A stretch of DNA of 56,092 nt from Streptomyces zaomyceticus (GCF_014656215.1 NZ_BNBZ01000043.1:1-56092), one strand, 5' to 3'; shown: positions 17,787 to 26,509, counted from the stretch's first letter. Notes: generated by a model from the sequence alone, not told the origin. Translations and numbers: made by a program.

Positions 17787-19067
17787 ATGGCCACCGAGGC
17801 CCCGGCGCACGGCGGCTATCTCGACATACTCCGGGCGCCGCACGCGGCCCGGCTGCTCGCCGGCACCCTCGTGGGGCGCCTGCCCAACGGCGTCGGCCCC
17901 ATCGCCCTCACCCTCTTCGTCCGCGACCAGGGCGGCAGCTACACCCTCGCCGGCGGACTCATCGCCGCCTACGGCGTCGCCACCGCCGTCGGCCAGCCCC
18001 TCCTCGGCCGCGCCGTCGACCTCAAGGGCCAGCCCAGGGTCCAGCTGCCCGCAGCGGTCCTCTCCGCCCTCGGCATGACCCTGCTCGCCCTCGGCGGCAT
18101 CGGCCACCTCGGCCTCGCCTACGCGGCCGTCGTCCTCGCCGGCCTCTTCACCCCGCCCCTGGAGGGCGGGCTGCGGGCCCTGTGGCCGAGCGTCCTCGGC
18201 CGCGAGGACCGGGTCCACCGCGCGTACGCCATGGACGCGGTCGCGCAGGAGGTCATGTTCACCGTCGGACCCCTGCTGCTGACCCTCCTCGTCTCCCTGT
18301 GGTCGCCCGCCGCCGCGCTCCTCGTCATCAACCTCCTCGGCGTCCTCGGAGCCCTCGCCGTCGTCCTCTCCGAGCCGTCCCGCACCTGGCGCTCCGCGCC
18401 CCGGGAGGCCCACTGGCTGGGCGCCCTGCGCTCCCCGGGGCTCCTCGCCCTCCTCGGCTCGTTCTTCTTCGTCGGCCTCGCCCTCGGCTCCATCACCGTC
18501 GCCGCCGTCGCCTACGCCGACGACCGGGGCACCCCGGCCGTCTACGGCTGGCTGATGGCCGCGCTCGGACTCGGCGCGCTCGTCGGCGGCGTCACCTACG
18601 GCGCCCGGCAGTGGTCCGGAGCCCCCGAACGGCGACTCCGCGTGCTCGTCCTGCTCCTCGCGGTCTGCTACCTGCCGCTCGTGCTCACCCCCGGCCCCGT
18701 CGCCATGGCGGGCCTCGCCGCCCTCGCCGGCGTCTTCCTGGCCCCCGTCCTCGCCTGCGCCTTCATCGTCGTGGACCGGCACGCTCCGCGCGGCACCGTG
18801 ACCGAGGCCTTCTCCTGGCTCGTCACCACCTTCGGCGTCGGCTCCGCCCTCGGCTCCGCCGCCGCCGGACCCGCCGTCGAACTCGCCGGGACGGTCGCCG
18901 GATTCGCCGTGGCCGGCGCCGGCGGCGTGGTCGCCTTCCTCGTCCTGCTGGCCACCGGGCGTGTCCTCGGCGCGCCGGTCGCCCCCGGCGCCCCCGTGGC
19001 CGAGGCGCGACACGCCGTGGATACGGGCGCCCTCGGCTCCGTACACAGCGAAAAGAACACGCGCTGA
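17787..19067 (+). CDS. MFS transporter
   Basis: A 426-residue integral membrane protein with about 12 hydrophobic helices in two halves, typical of drug-exporter-like major facilitator proteins. The loop between helices 2 and 3 (GQPLLGRAVDLKGQPRVQ) is the family's signature loop. A cytoplasmic middle loop (SEPSRTWRSAPREAHW) separates the halves. The C-terminus is Ala/Gly/Pro rich and then hydrophilic. ATG 17787 is preceded by GGGGAGAG. It lies between the divergent LacI gene and pafA. The substrate is unknown. Confidence 0.88.
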   Translation: MATEAPAHGGYLDILRAPHAARLLAGTLVGRLPNGVGPIALTLFVRDQGGSYTLAGGLIAAYGVATAVGQPLLGRAVDLKGQPRVQLPAAVLSALGMTLLALGGIGHLGLAYAAVVLAGLFTPPLEGGLRALWPSVLGREDRVHRAYAMDAVAQEVMFTVGPLLLTLLVSLWSPAAALLVINLLGVLGALAVVLSEPSRTWRSAPREAHWLGALRSPGLLALLGSFFFVGLALGSITVAAVAYADDRGTPAVYGWLMAALGLGALVGGVTYGARQWSGAPERRLRVLVLLLAVCYLPLVLTPGPVAMAGLAALAGVFLAPVLACAFIVVDRHAPRGTVTEAFSWLVTTFGVGSALGSAAAGPAVELAGTVAGFAVAGAGGVVAFLVLLATGRVLGAPVAPGAPVAEARHAVDTGALGSVHSEKNTR

Positions 19068-19124
19068 TCGGAAAATGATCGAAACGGGAACGCCCAACCC
19101 GGTTTCAGCACAGGCCGTCAGGCG

Positions 19125-19130
19125 TAATGT
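19125..19130 (+). promoter_or_regulatory. -10 box TAATGT of pafA (leaderless)
   Basis: TAATGT is followed by TCAGAC (6 nt) and ATG 19137. A weak TTTCAG -35 lies at 19103-19108. No Shine-Dalgarno is visible, so the pafA transcript is predicted to be leaderless and separate from the MFS gene. Confidence 0.65.
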
Positions 19131-19136
19131 TCAGAC

Positions 19137-20498
19137 ATGGACCGCCGCATTTTCGGGCTGGAGAACGAGTACGGCGTCACGTGCACGTTCAGGGGACAGC
19201 GCCGACTGTCTCCTGACGAAGTGGCGCGCTACCTCTTCCGCCGTGTCGTGTCATGGGGCCGCAGCAGCAATGTCTTCCTGCGGAACGGCGCCCGCCTGTA
19301 CCTGGACGTGGGATCGCATCCGGAATACGCCACACCGGAATGCGACGACGTGACCGAACTGGTCACCCACGACAAGGCCGGTGAGCGCATTCTCGAGGGC
19401 CTGCTCGTCGACGCCGAACGCCGCCTGCACGAGGAGGGAATCGCGGGCGACGTCTACCTCTTCAAGAACAACACCGACTCGGCCGGAAACTCCTACGGCT
19501 GCCACGAGAACTATCTCGTCGCCCGCCACGGGGAGTTCTCCCGGCTCGCGGACATCCTCATTCCGTTCCTCGTCACCCGGCAGCTCATCTGCGGAGCGGG
19601 AAAGGTCCTCCAGACCCCACGGGGCGCCGTGTTCTGCGTCTCCCAGCGTGCCGAGCACATCTGGGAGGGCGTCAGCTCCGCGACCACCCGCTCGCGTCCC
19701 ATCATCAACACCCGGGACGAGCCGCACGCCGACGCCGAGCGCTACCGCCGACTGCACGTGATCGTCGGCGACTCGAACATGTCCGAGACGACCATGCTGC
19801 TCAAGGTCGGTGCCACCGATCTCGTGCTCCGCATGATCGAGGCGGGCACGGTGATGCGCGACCTGACCCTGGAGAACCCCATCCGGGCCATCCGTGAGGT
19901 CAGTCACGACATCACCGGCCAGCGCAAGGTCCGGCTCGCCAGCGGCCGCGAGGCCTCCGCCCTGGAAGTCCAGCGCGAGTACTACGAGAAGGCGGTCGAC
20001 TTCGTCGACCGGCGCGGGATCAGGTCCGGCACGGTCGCCCAGGTCCTGGAGCTGTGGGGCCGCACGCTCGACGCGATCGAGAGCGAGCGGCTCGACCGCA
20101 TCGAGACCGAGATCGACTGGGTCATGAAGCACCGGCTCATCGAGCGCTACCGGGCCAAGCACAACATGACCATGTCGAACCCGAGGGTCGCGCAGATAGA
20201 CCTCGCCTACCACGACATCCACCGCCGTCGTGGGCTCTACTACCTGCTGCAGAAGAACGGCCAGGCGGCCCGGATCTGCAACGACATGAAGATCTTCGAG
20301 GGCAAGTCGGTGCCCCCGCAGACCACTCGGGCCCGGCTCCGCGGCGACTTCATCCGCCGCGCCCAGGAGCAGCGGCGGGACTTCACCGTCGACTGGGTCC
20401 ACCTCAAGCTGAACGACCAGGCGCAGCGGACCGTGTTGTGCAAGGACCCGTTCCGCTCCGTCGACGACCGGGTCGAAAAGCTGATCGCCGGAATGTAA
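19137..20498 (+). CDS. pafA: Pup-protein ligase
   Basis: A 453-residue ligase that phosphorylates the C-terminal glutamate of Pup with ATP and joins it to lysines of target proteins. It shares the glutamine-synthetase-like fold with Dop: GLENEYG (Glu9) binds metal-ATP and Asp57 in LYLDVGSHPEYATPE is the catalytic base. The loop specific to Dop is missing, as expected for a ligase. RPIINTRDEPHADAERYRRLHVIVGD is nearly identical in both paralogues. The start ATG 19137 has no ribosome site and follows a -10 box by 6 nt. A strong terminator follows. Confidence 0.97.
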   Translation: MDRRIFGLENEYGVTCTFRGQRRLSPDEVARYLFRRVVSWGRSSNVFLRNGARLYLDVGSHPEYATPECDDVTELVTHDKAGERILEGLLVDAERRLHEEGIAGDVYLFKNNTDSAGNSYGCHENYLVARHGEFSRLADILIPFLVTRQLICGAGKVLQTPRGAVFCVSQRAEHIWEGVSSATTRSRPIINTRDEPHADAERYRRLHVIVGDSNMSETTMLLKVGATDLVLRMIEAGTVMRDLTLENPIRAIREVSHDITGQRKVRLASGREASALEVQREYYEKAVDFVDRRGIRSGTVAQVLELWGRTLDAIESERLDRIETEIDWVMKHRLIERYRAKHNMTMSNPRVAQIDLAYHDIHRRRGLYYLLQKNGQAARICNDMKIFEGKSVPPQTTRARLRGDFIRRAQEQRRDFTVDWVHLKLNDQAQRTVLCKDPFRSVDDRVEKLIAGM

Positions 20499-20516
20499 GC
20501 AGGTCATACCGGTCAT

Positions 20517-20547
20517 AGGGCTCCGCACGTCAAACGTGCGGAGCCCT
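20517..20547 (+). terminator. Terminator after pafA
   Basis: A perfect 14-bp stem (AGGGCTCCGCACGT at 20517-20530 with its complement at 20534-20547) and a 3-nt loop, ending in CCCTTCG. It isolates pafA from the FKBP gene. Confidence 0.85.
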
Positions 20548-20615
20548 TCGGCGTGACAGGAGCACCCCCTAGAGTGTCGGGACAACTACTGTGCCGTCTG
20601 AGATCTGAGGAACAC

Positions 20616-21554
20616 GTGCGCCGACTTGCCGGCCTTCTCGTCGTCCCGCTGCTGCTGCTCTCGACAGCGGCGTGCGGCAGCGACGACAAGGGCTCCGATT
20701 CCGCCTCGATGAAGAACGGACTCCCCGCCATCACCGCGGGTGAGAAGTTCGGGGAGAAGCCGACCCTGGCCAAGGGCGTGGGAGACCCGCCCAAGGAACT
20801 CAAGGTCAATGTGATCAGCGAGGGCAAGGGGCCGGTCACCAAGAAGGGCGACGCGCTCCAGGTGAACTACCTGGGTCAGGCCTGGGACTCCACCACCCCC
20901 TTCGACAACAGCTTCGACCGCGGTCAGCCGTTCGACCTGACCCTCGGTGCCGGCCAGGTCATCAAGGGCTGGGACCAGGGACTCGAGGGCCAGAAGGTCG
21001 GCAGCCGTATCGAGATCGGCATCCCGCCGGAGCTCGGCTACGGTGCGGCCGGCCAGGGCGACATCAAGCCCAACGCCACCCTCGTCTTCGTCGTGGACAT
21101 CCTGAAGGCCGTCACGATCCCGAAGTCCGCCACCGGCACCCCGGTCGCCCAGGACAACAAGGACCTGCCCAAGGTCGGCACGAACACCGACGGCAAGGCG
21201 CCCAGCCTGACGGTTCCCAAGGTCGACCCGCCGACCAAGCTCGTCTCGAACTACGTGCTCGAGTCCAAGGGCGAGGTCGTCAAGGCCACCGACACGGTCG
21301 TCGTGAACTACGTCGCCGCCCTCTGGAAGGACGGCAAGGTCTTCGACTCGACGTACACCACCGGCAAGCCCGCGAACTTCCCGCTCGCCCAGCTCACGCT
21401 GAAGGGCCTCAAGGACGGTCTCGTCGGCAAGAAGATCGGCAGCCGCGTCCTCATCGTCGCGCCGCCGTCCGAGGCGTTCGGCGACAAGGAGCAGCAGGGG
21501 ATTCCGAAGAACTCCACGCTGGTGTTCGCCGTGGACATCCTCACCAAGGTGTAA
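20616..21554 (+). CDS. Lipoprotein with two FKBP-type prolyl isomerase domains
   Basis: A 312-residue exported protein. The signal VRRLAGLLVVPLLLLSTAAC places the lipid-modified cysteine at residue 20. The first FKBP domain (~residues 75-170) keeps the canonical pocket: VNYLG, FDNSFDRGQPF, VIKGWDQG and LGYG. The second (~215-312) is altered: the VIxGWD floor is replaced by LTLKGLKDG and the pocket Tyr by Phe in SEAFGDK, so it may be inactive or bind different peptides. The start is GTG 20616 with a GAGG site. It is followed 43 bp later by a cytoplasmic single-domain FKBP. The likely role is folding of exported proteins. Confidence 0.92.
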   Translation: MRRLAGLLVVPLLLLSTAACGSDDKGSDSASMKNGLPAITAGEKFGEKPTLAKGVGDPPKELKVNVISEGKGPVTKKGDALQVNYLGQAWDSTTPFDNSFDRGQPFDLTLGAGQVIKGWDQGLEGQKVGSRIEIGIPPELGYGAAGQGDIKPNATLVFVVDILKAVTIPKSATGTPVAQDNKDLPKVGTNTDGKAPSLTVPKVDPPTKLVSNYVLESKGEVVKATDTVVVNYVAALWKDGKVFDSTYTTGKPANFPLAQLTLKGLKDGLVGKKIGSRVLIVAPPSEAFGDKEQQGIPKNSTLVFAVDILTKV

Positions 21555-21597
21555 GACTGTCCCGATCATGTAGTTCATCAGTATGAGGAGCAGTTCA

Positions 21598-21978
21598 GTG
21601 AGCATCGAGAAGCCCGAGATCGACTTCCCGGGTGGCGAGCCGCCGAAGGACCTGGAGATCAAGGACATCTGGGAGGGCGACGGCGACCTCGCCGAAGCCG
21701 GCGACTTCGTGAAGGTCCACTACGTCGGTGTGTCCTTCGACTCCGGCGAGGAGTTCGACGCCTCCTGGAACCGCGGCGCCCCGCTCGACTTCAACCTCGG
21801 TGCCGGCCAGGTCATCCAGGGCTGGGACCAGGGCGTCCAGGGCATGAAGGTCGGCGGCCGCCGCCAGCTGGTCATCCCCGCGCACCTCGCCTACGGCGAC
21901 CGCGGCGCCGGCGGCAAGATCGCCCCGGGCGAGACGCTGATCTTCGTCTGCGACCTCGTGGGCGTCACCAAGCGCTGA
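21598..21978 (+). CDS. Cytoplasmic FKBP-type peptidyl-prolyl isomerase
   Basis: A 126-residue single-domain FKBP with all the usual pocket motifs: VHYVGVSFDSGEEFDASW, LDFNLGAGQVIQGWDQGVQGM, LAYGDRGAGGKI and ETLIFVCDLVGV. No signal peptide is present. GTG 21598 is chosen because GAGGAG lies seven bases upstream; the ATG at 21583 overlaps that site. It probably shares a transcript with the lipoprotein FKBP gene and ends at a strong hairpin. Placement next to pafA is a conserved arrangement, but a direct role in pupylation is not shown by sequence. Confidence 0.95.
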   Translation: MSIEKPEIDFPGGEPPKDLEIKDIWEGDGDLAEAGDFVKVHYVGVSFDSGEEFDASWNRGAPLDFNLGAGQVIQGWDQGVQGMKVGGRRQLVIPAHLAYGDRGAGGKIAPGETLIFVCDLVGVTKR

Positions 21979-22007
21979 CCCGCGCACCCCGACCGGTTCC
22001 GGTCGCA

Positions 22008-22043
22008 CCGAGGGCCCCCGCCGTTCCCGGCGGGGGCCCTCGG
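22008..22043 (+). terminator. Terminator after the FKBP genes
   Basis: A perfect 16-bp stem (CCGAGGGCCCCCGCCG at 22008-22023 with its complement at 22028-22043) with a TTCC loop. Confidence 0.85.
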
Positions 22044-22220
22044 CCGTGGTCCCCGCGCGGTCCCGGCCGTCCCCGACGGATTCCGCGTCCGCGATCCCCA
22101 CCACCCCCGGCGGGCCCTCGCCCGCGGTCCGGGCTTCGGTCCCGGCTTTGGTCCCGACACCCCGGGGCGGTACGGTCGGACGTCCGAGAAGTGGATCCGG
22201 CGAAGGGGTGCGGGGCGTCG

Positions 22221-23177
22221 ATGGCGATTGCCAAGTCCGAGCGGCTGATGAATCTCGCGCTGTGCCTGCTCGGGACACGCCGCCCGCTGAGCAAGCGGGA
22301 GCTCCGCGGCTCCATCGAGGCCTACCTCGAAGCGAGCGGCGACGATGCCTTCAACCGCATGTTCGAGCGCGACAAGGACGACCTCCGCGAGCTCGGCCTG
22401 GTCATCGAGACCGTCGAGAACCTGGAGGGCGAGACCGGCTACCTCGCCCGCCGCGACTCCAACCGGCTGCCGCCCATCACCCTGGACGCCGAGGAGGCCG
22501 CCGCACTCGGCCTCGCCGCCAAGGTCTGGCAGCAGGCCCGCCTCGCCGGAGCCGCCAGCGGCGCCCTCCAGAAGCTCCGCGCCGCCGGGATGCCGGAGGC
22601 GGAGGACTCGTACGAGACCCAGCCCAGCGCCCTCGAACCGCGGATCCCCGTCCACGAGGCCGCCTTCGAACCGCTGATGCTGGCCTGCCGCGACCGCCGG
22701 CCCGTCGTCTTCGACTACCGCAAGGCCAACGCCGCCCGCCCCGAGCCCCGCCAGGTCGAACCCTGGACCCTCGAATGCTGGCGCGGCCACTGGTACCTGG
22801 CCGGCTGGGACCGCGACCGCGGCGCCGAGCGCGTCTTCCGCCTCTCCCGGATCACCGGCAAGGTCCGCTCCCGGGCCGGCGCGTTCACCGCGCCCGTGCC
22901 CGACGTCGTCACCGTCCGGGAGACCGTGGAGAGCTGGGCGGGGGAGACCGCCACCCGCTCGGCCCGGATCAGGCTGCGCACCGGCTGCGGCTACCCGCTG
23001 CGGGCCCGCGCCCAGTCCGTGAGCGAGGGCGCCGACGGCTGGGACGAGCTGGAGATCCCGTACGGGCACGGCCTCGACGCCTGGCTCGTCGAGTTCGGCC
23101 CCGATGTCGTCGTACTGGAACCGGCCGATCTTCGGGCCGACGTGGTGGACCGGCTGCGCGCCGTGGCCAAGGGCTGA
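22221..23177 (+). CDS. pafB: WYL-domain transcriptional regulator PafB
   Basis: A 318-residue regulator with an N-terminal winged helix-turn-helix (SERLMNLALCLLGTRRPLSKRELRGSI, ~residues 5-75) and a WYL domain whose WYL signature is visible in WRGHWYLAGWDRDRG. In mycobacteria PafB acts with PafC as a heterodimer that activates the RecA-independent DNA-damage response, probably by sensing nucleic acid through WYL. ATG 22221 is used; the upstream in-frame ATG 22191 has no ribosome site. It is separated from pafC by 16 bp, and the order pafB-pafC is usual. Confidence 0.93.
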   Translation: MAIAKSERLMNLALCLLGTRRPLSKRELRGSIEAYLEASGDDAFNRMFERDKDDLRELGLVIETVENLEGETGYLARRDSNRLPPITLDAEEAAALGLAAKVWQQARLAGAASGALQKLRAAGMPEAEDSYETQPSALEPRIPVHEAAFEPLMLACRDRRPVVFDYRKANAARPEPRQVEPWTLECWRGHWYLAGWDRDRGAERVFRLSRITGKVRSRAGAFTAPVPDVVTVRETVESWAGETATRSARIRLRTGCGYPLRARAQSVSEGADGWDELEIPYGHGLDAWLVEFGPDVVVLEPADLRADVVDRLRAVAKG

Positions 23178-23193
23178 GGGGAAGACGTACCGC

Positions 23194-24144
23194 ATGGCTG
23201 CCAACGCGATCGACCAGACGAGGCGGATGCTCTCGCTCGTCACCTATCTCCGTGAGCGCCCCGGCGCCCACGTCGCCGACGTCGCCCGCGCCTTCGGGAT
23301 CACCGAGGACGAGCTGATCTCCGACCTGGACGTGCTGCCCATGTGCGGCACCAGCTTCCGCGGCGGCGACCTCCTCGACATCGACACCGACGGCGACCGG
23401 ATCTGGTGGCACAACCCCGACGACGTCGCCGCACCACTGCGGCTCGCCGCCGACGAGGCGACCGCCCTCCTGGTCGCCGCCCGCGCCGTCGCCACCCTCC
23501 CGGGGCTCCGCGAGAGCGACCGGGAGGCACTTCTGCGTGCCACCGCCAAGCTGGAGGCCGCGGCCGGCGAGGCCGCCGGGGCCAGCTCCCGGCTCTCGGT
23601 GACCTTCGAGTCCGAGGGCGGTGTCTTCGCCGAGGTCGACCGGGCGATCTCCGAGCGCCGGCGCCTGTGGGTCCGCTACTACTCGCCCGCGCGCGACGAG
23701 CTCACCGAGCGCGAGGTCGACCCGATCCGGCTCTTCGCCGTCGGCCACACCTATATGGAGGCGTGGTGCCGGCTCTCCGAGGCGCGCCGCACCTTCCGGC
23801 TCGACCGCGTGGCCGAGATCCGCATCCTCGACGAGCACGCGGCGCCGCCGGAGCTGGAGCTGCGCGACCTCTCCGCGGGCCTGGTCCAGCCCTCCGCCGA
23901 CGACCCCGAGGTCGTGGTCGAGGTCGGCCCCGGCGGGCGCTGGGTCGCCGAGTACTACCCGCACGACCGGGCCGAGGAGCTGCCGGACGGCGGACTGCGG
24001 ATCACCCTGCGCACACCGGACCCCGCCTCGCTGCGCCGGCTGGCGCTGCGCCTGGGCAGCGACGGGCGGATCGTCGCGCCGCAGGAGCTCGCCGACAACG
24101 CCAGGACGGCGGCCGCCGCCGCGCTGGCCGCGTACGACGGGTGA
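23194..24144 (+). CDS. pafC: WYL-domain transcriptional regulator PafC
   Basis: A 316-residue paralogue and partner of PafB. The N-terminal helix-turn-helix is NAIDQTRRMLSLVTYLRERPGAHVADVARAFGI, followed by the WYL core at about residues 150-225, where the signature is altered to TYMEAWC, and a WCX extension. ATG 23194 has GAGGGGAAG upstream that overlaps the pafB stop. The two proteins are expected to be made in equal amounts and to regulate damage-response promoters together. Confidence 0.93.
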   Translation: MAANAIDQTRRMLSLVTYLRERPGAHVADVARAFGITEDELISDLDVLPMCGTSFRGGDLLDIDTDGDRIWWHNPDDVAAPLRLAADEATALLVAARAVATLPGLRESDREALLRATAKLEAAAGEAAGASSRLSVTFESEGGVFAEVDRAISERRRLWVRYYSPARDELTEREVDPIRLFAVGHTYMEAWCRLSEARRTFRLDRVAEIRILDEHAAPPELELRDLSAGLVQPSADDPEVVVEVGPGGRWVAEYYPHDRAEELPDGGLRITLRTPDPASLRRLALRLGSDGRIVAPQELADNARTAAAAALAAYDG

Positions 24145-24357
24145 CGTCCCCCGGGCGGGGGACCTTGTCGCCGAAGTGACACCGGAGGCGGGCACGGACC
24201 TGCACGGTGGACGCGTGGACGCGGGTCCGCGCGGTCGACGCGGGGGAGTGGGCCCGCACGGTGGTCTCGTGGGCGTGGCGTACGGCGCGTACGAGCGCGA
24301 GGGCGGGCGTACGAGGTGGATGAGCACGGGAGTCGGGAGATGAGGGAAATGTCCGTG

Positions 24358-24603
24358 ATGCACGGTTTTACGGCGACGGTGGCCCCGGTCCTCTTCAAAG
24401 CCGCCTGCCCCGACTGCCGCTCCCGCTTCGAACTCTCCGCGAGCGCCCTGCGCCTCGCCATCGGGGCGAGCCGCCGCACCACCTTCTACTCCTTCACCTG
24501 CCCCGAGTGCGGCAGCTCCGTCCGCAAGCCCGCCGGTGAACGCATCGTCGAACTCCTCACCGGCGGCGGAGTCCGCACCCTGCGCCTCCACACCACCGTC
24601 TGA
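24358..24603 (+). CDS. Small zinc-ribbon protein
   Basis: An 81-residue protein with two Cys-x2-Cys knuckles 30 residues apart, CPDC near residue 17 and CPEC near 50, which should bind one zinc ion in a ribbon. The sequence between them is helical and basic (RLAIGASRRTT). I chose ATG 24358 because AGGGA lies ten bases upstream; ATG 24349 and ATG 24340 are in-frame alternatives. No function is known to me. Direct repeats begin at its stop codon. Confidence 0.75.
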   Translation: MHGFTATVAPVLFKAACPDCRSRFELSASALRLAIGASRRTTFYSFTCPECGSSVRKPAGERIVELLTGGGVRTLRLHTTV

Positions 24604-24690
24604 GCCCTCGGCCCTTCCAGTCGGCGTCCGAGCCCTCGGCCTTGCCCGACCGGCGTCCGAGGTCTCGGCCCTCCCCGGCCGGGCGGTCCG
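24602..24690 (+). repeat. Three degenerate ~29-bp tandem units starting at a stop codon
   Basis: Units begin at 24602, 24630 and 24659, each with GAGCCCTCGGCC-like starts and CGGCGTCC-like ends. The first overlaps the TGA of the zinc-ribbon gene. Confidence 0.75.
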
Positions 24691-24743
24691 GATGCCCGAC
24701 CCTCCGGCCGCCGTCCCGGCGCTCGCCCCTCACACCCAACGTC

Positions 24744-24749
24744 TAGGCT
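24744..24749 (+). promoter_or_regulatory. -10 box TAGGCT (leaderless start)
   Basis: TAGGCT, then CAGGGC (6 nt), then ATG 24756, with no Shine-Dalgarno. Confidence 0.62.
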
Positions 24750-24755
24750 CAGGGC

Positions 24756-24953
24756 ATGTTCTGGCCCATGCTCGCCATCGCTCTCGGCTTCCTCGGCATC
24801 GCCGTCCTCGGTGTGCTCGCCGTCAAGGTCTTCATCGAGGTCCAGCGCCTCGGCCGTCAAGTGGCCCACACCACACAGCGCATCAGCCAGGCCGCCGAAG
24901 ACCTCGAGACGGCGGCCGTCGGACTGGCCCGAACCGGCGACTCCCTGCGCTGA
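24756..24953 (+). CDS. Small single-pass membrane protein
   Basis: A 65-residue protein with one N-terminal membrane helix (residues 4-28, PMLAIALGFLGIAVLGVLAVKVF) and a cytoplasmic or extracytoplasmic amphipathic tail with heptad-like spacing (VQRLGRQVAHTTQRISQAAEDLETAAVGLA), which may form a coiled coil. The short length, codon bias and upstream leaderless promoter support a real gene. It lies before tatA in the same direction. No function is known. Confidence 0.75.
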   Translation: MFWPMLAIALGFLGIAVLGVLAVKVFIEVQRLGRQVAHTTQRISQAAEDLETAAVGLARTGDSLR

Positions 24954-25139
24954 GTCCGTGCCGTACCCTGCACGAAGTGGACCCGAACCGGGCTCGCGGG
25001 ACGCAATCGGGAGTATGCAAGGGCATTGCCCTGCGTTTACTCCTGCGGGTTACGATCGCAGACAGCGCGGTGGCCGGACGCCTGTCCGACCCGCCGGGCA
25101 CCGCACTCCATGTCGCCTCGGTGAAGAAGGTAAACAGCT

Positions 25140-25442
25140 ATGGGTAGGCTCGGCCCCACCGAGATCATTCTCATCCTCGTCGTCATCATCCTGCTGTTCG
25201 GTGCCAAGAAGCTTCCGGACATGGCGCGCTCGCTCGGCAAGTCCGCCCGCATCCTCAAGAGCGAGGCCAAGGCGATGAAGTCCGACGACCAGCAGAGCGC
25301 CCCCGCCGACCCGCCGCACGCCGGCACCGGCACGGGAACCGCCGCCCAGGACCAGCCCGCCCCGCGCACCATCCAGGCCGCTCCCGGTGACGTGACCAGC
25401 TCGCGTCCCGTGACCGAGCCCTCGGACACCACCAAGCGCTGA
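25140..25442 (+). CDS. tatA: Twin-arginine translocase subunit TatA
   Basis: A 100-residue pore-forming component of the Tat system, which exports folded proteins. One membrane helix (residues 6-21, PTEIILILVVIILLFG) is followed by the FGAKKLPDMARSLGKS hinge and an amphipathic helix, then a disordered tail rich in Ala, Pro, Gly and Thr. GAAGG precedes ATG 25140. tatC follows after 60 bp that contain a 9-bp hairpin (25456-25478), so the two are probably one operon with TatA made in excess. Confidence 0.95.
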   Translation: MGRLGPTEIILILVVIILLFGAKKLPDMARSLGKSARILKSEAKAMKSDDQQSAPADPPHAGTGTGTAAQDQPAPRTIQAAPGDVTSSRPVTEPSDTTKR

Positions 25443-25455
25443 CCCGGTCCGCCGC

Positions 25456-25478
25456 GGCCGCCGCACCGGGCGGCGGCC
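25456..25478 (+). other. Intercistronic hairpin between tatA and tatC
   Basis: GGCCGCCGC pairs with GCGGCGGCC-like bases around a 5-nt loop. It could lower read-through or stabilise the tatA message. There is no U-tract. Confidence 0.5.
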
Positions 25479-25502
25479 TGCCGCACGAGATGAGGACGTG
25501 GG

Positions 25503-26450
25503 TTGCCCAAGTCTGCCCGCAAGCAGGAGAAGGATCCCGAGGGCCGGATGCCCCTCGTGGAACACCTGCGTGAACTCCGCAACCGACTGGCGAAAGGTCT
25601 CCTCGCCGTCGCAGCGGTGACGATCGTGGCCCTCGTGTACAGCGAGGAGCTGATGCAGTTCCTGACGAAGTCGGTCCCCACCTGCGGCCCGAACGTCACC
25701 AGCAACGGCGGAAACTGCGCGATCGTCTCCTTCAACACGCTGATGGCCCCGTTCAGCACGACGATCCAGCTGTCGCTGACCACGGGCCTCGTCGTCGCGA
25801 GCCCCATCTGGCTCTACCAGCTGTGGGCCTTCGTCGCGCCCGGACTGCACAAGAGCGAGAAGAAGTACACGTACGCCTTCGTCGGCGCCGCCGTACCGCT
25901 CTTCTCCGCCGGTGCCTACCTCGCGTACCTGATCCTCCCCATCAGCGTGAAGGTCCTCATCAGCCTCACGCCCGAGGGCTCCGCGAACATCCTCTCGCTC
26001 GGCGACGTCCTCGACTTCACCCTCCGCATGGTGCTCGTCTTCGGCCTCGCCTTCGAGCTGCCGCTCGTCCTGGTGATGCTCAACCTGACCGGTGTCCTCA
26101 CCGGCCGCCGCATGGCCGGCTGGTGGCGCGGCGTGATCATGGGTGTCTTCGTCTTCGGCGCCGTCATCACCCCGACCACCGACCCCGTCGGCATGATCGC
26201 CCTCGCCGGACCCATCACCGTCCTGTACTTCGGGGCCGTCGGCTTCTCCCTCCTCAACGACCGGCGACGCAACCGCAACAACCCCGACGCCGCACTCGAC
26301 GACGACGAAGCCTCCGCGCTCGACCTCACCCCCGAGGCCGTCGGATCCGTCGAACCGGTCGGCGCCTCCCGCGCCCTGCCCGAACAGGCCACCGGAGAGC
26401 CCGGCGGTACCGCCGCGCACCGGGTGAACGGCTACGACGACATCACCTGA
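25503..26450 (+). CDS. tatC: Twin-arginine translocase subunit TatC
   Basis: A 315-residue polytopic protein that recognises the twin-arginine signal. Six membrane helices lie between residues ~30 and 250. The conserved N-terminal EHLRELRNRLAKGL and FVAPGLHKSEKKY segments form the signal-peptide site. The acidic C-terminus (LDDDEASALDLTPE onward) is longer than in E. coli, as is usual for actinobacteria. The start is TTG 25503 (MPKSARKQEKDPEGRMPLVEHL), preceded by GATGAGGAC. A strong terminator follows. Confidence 0.95.
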   Translation: MPKSARKQEKDPEGRMPLVEHLRELRNRLAKGLLAVAAVTIVALVYSEELMQFLTKSVPTCGPNVTSNGGNCAIVSFNTLMAPFSTTIQLSLTTGLVVASPIWLYQLWAFVAPGLHKSEKKYTYAFVGAAVPLFSAGAYLAYLILPISVKVLISLTPEGSANILSLGDVLDFTLRMVLVFGLAFELPLVLVMLNLTGVLTGRRMAGWWRGVIMGVFVFGAVITPTTDPVGMIALAGPITVLYFGAVGFSLLNDRRRNRNNPDAALDDDEASALDLTPEAVGSVEPVGASRALPEQATGEPGGTAAHRVNGYDDIT

Positions 26451-26471
26451 TCCACAGGCGAACCAGGCCGC

Positions 26472-26506
26472 CGAGGGCCCCCCGGACCACTTCCGGGGGG
26501 CCCTCG
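26472..26506 (+). terminator. Terminator after tatC
   Basis: A perfect 15-bp stem (26472-26486 with 26492-26506) around a CCACT loop. Confidence 0.83.
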
Positions 26507-26509
26507 ACG

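Noticed and set aside
12884..20498. Dop and PafA as duplicate copies of glutamine synthetase
   Set aside because: They share the fold but have Dop/PafA-specific GIETEYG/GLENEYG starts, catalytic Asp residues and a proteasome context. The true GS-like ligase of the window is at 50924.
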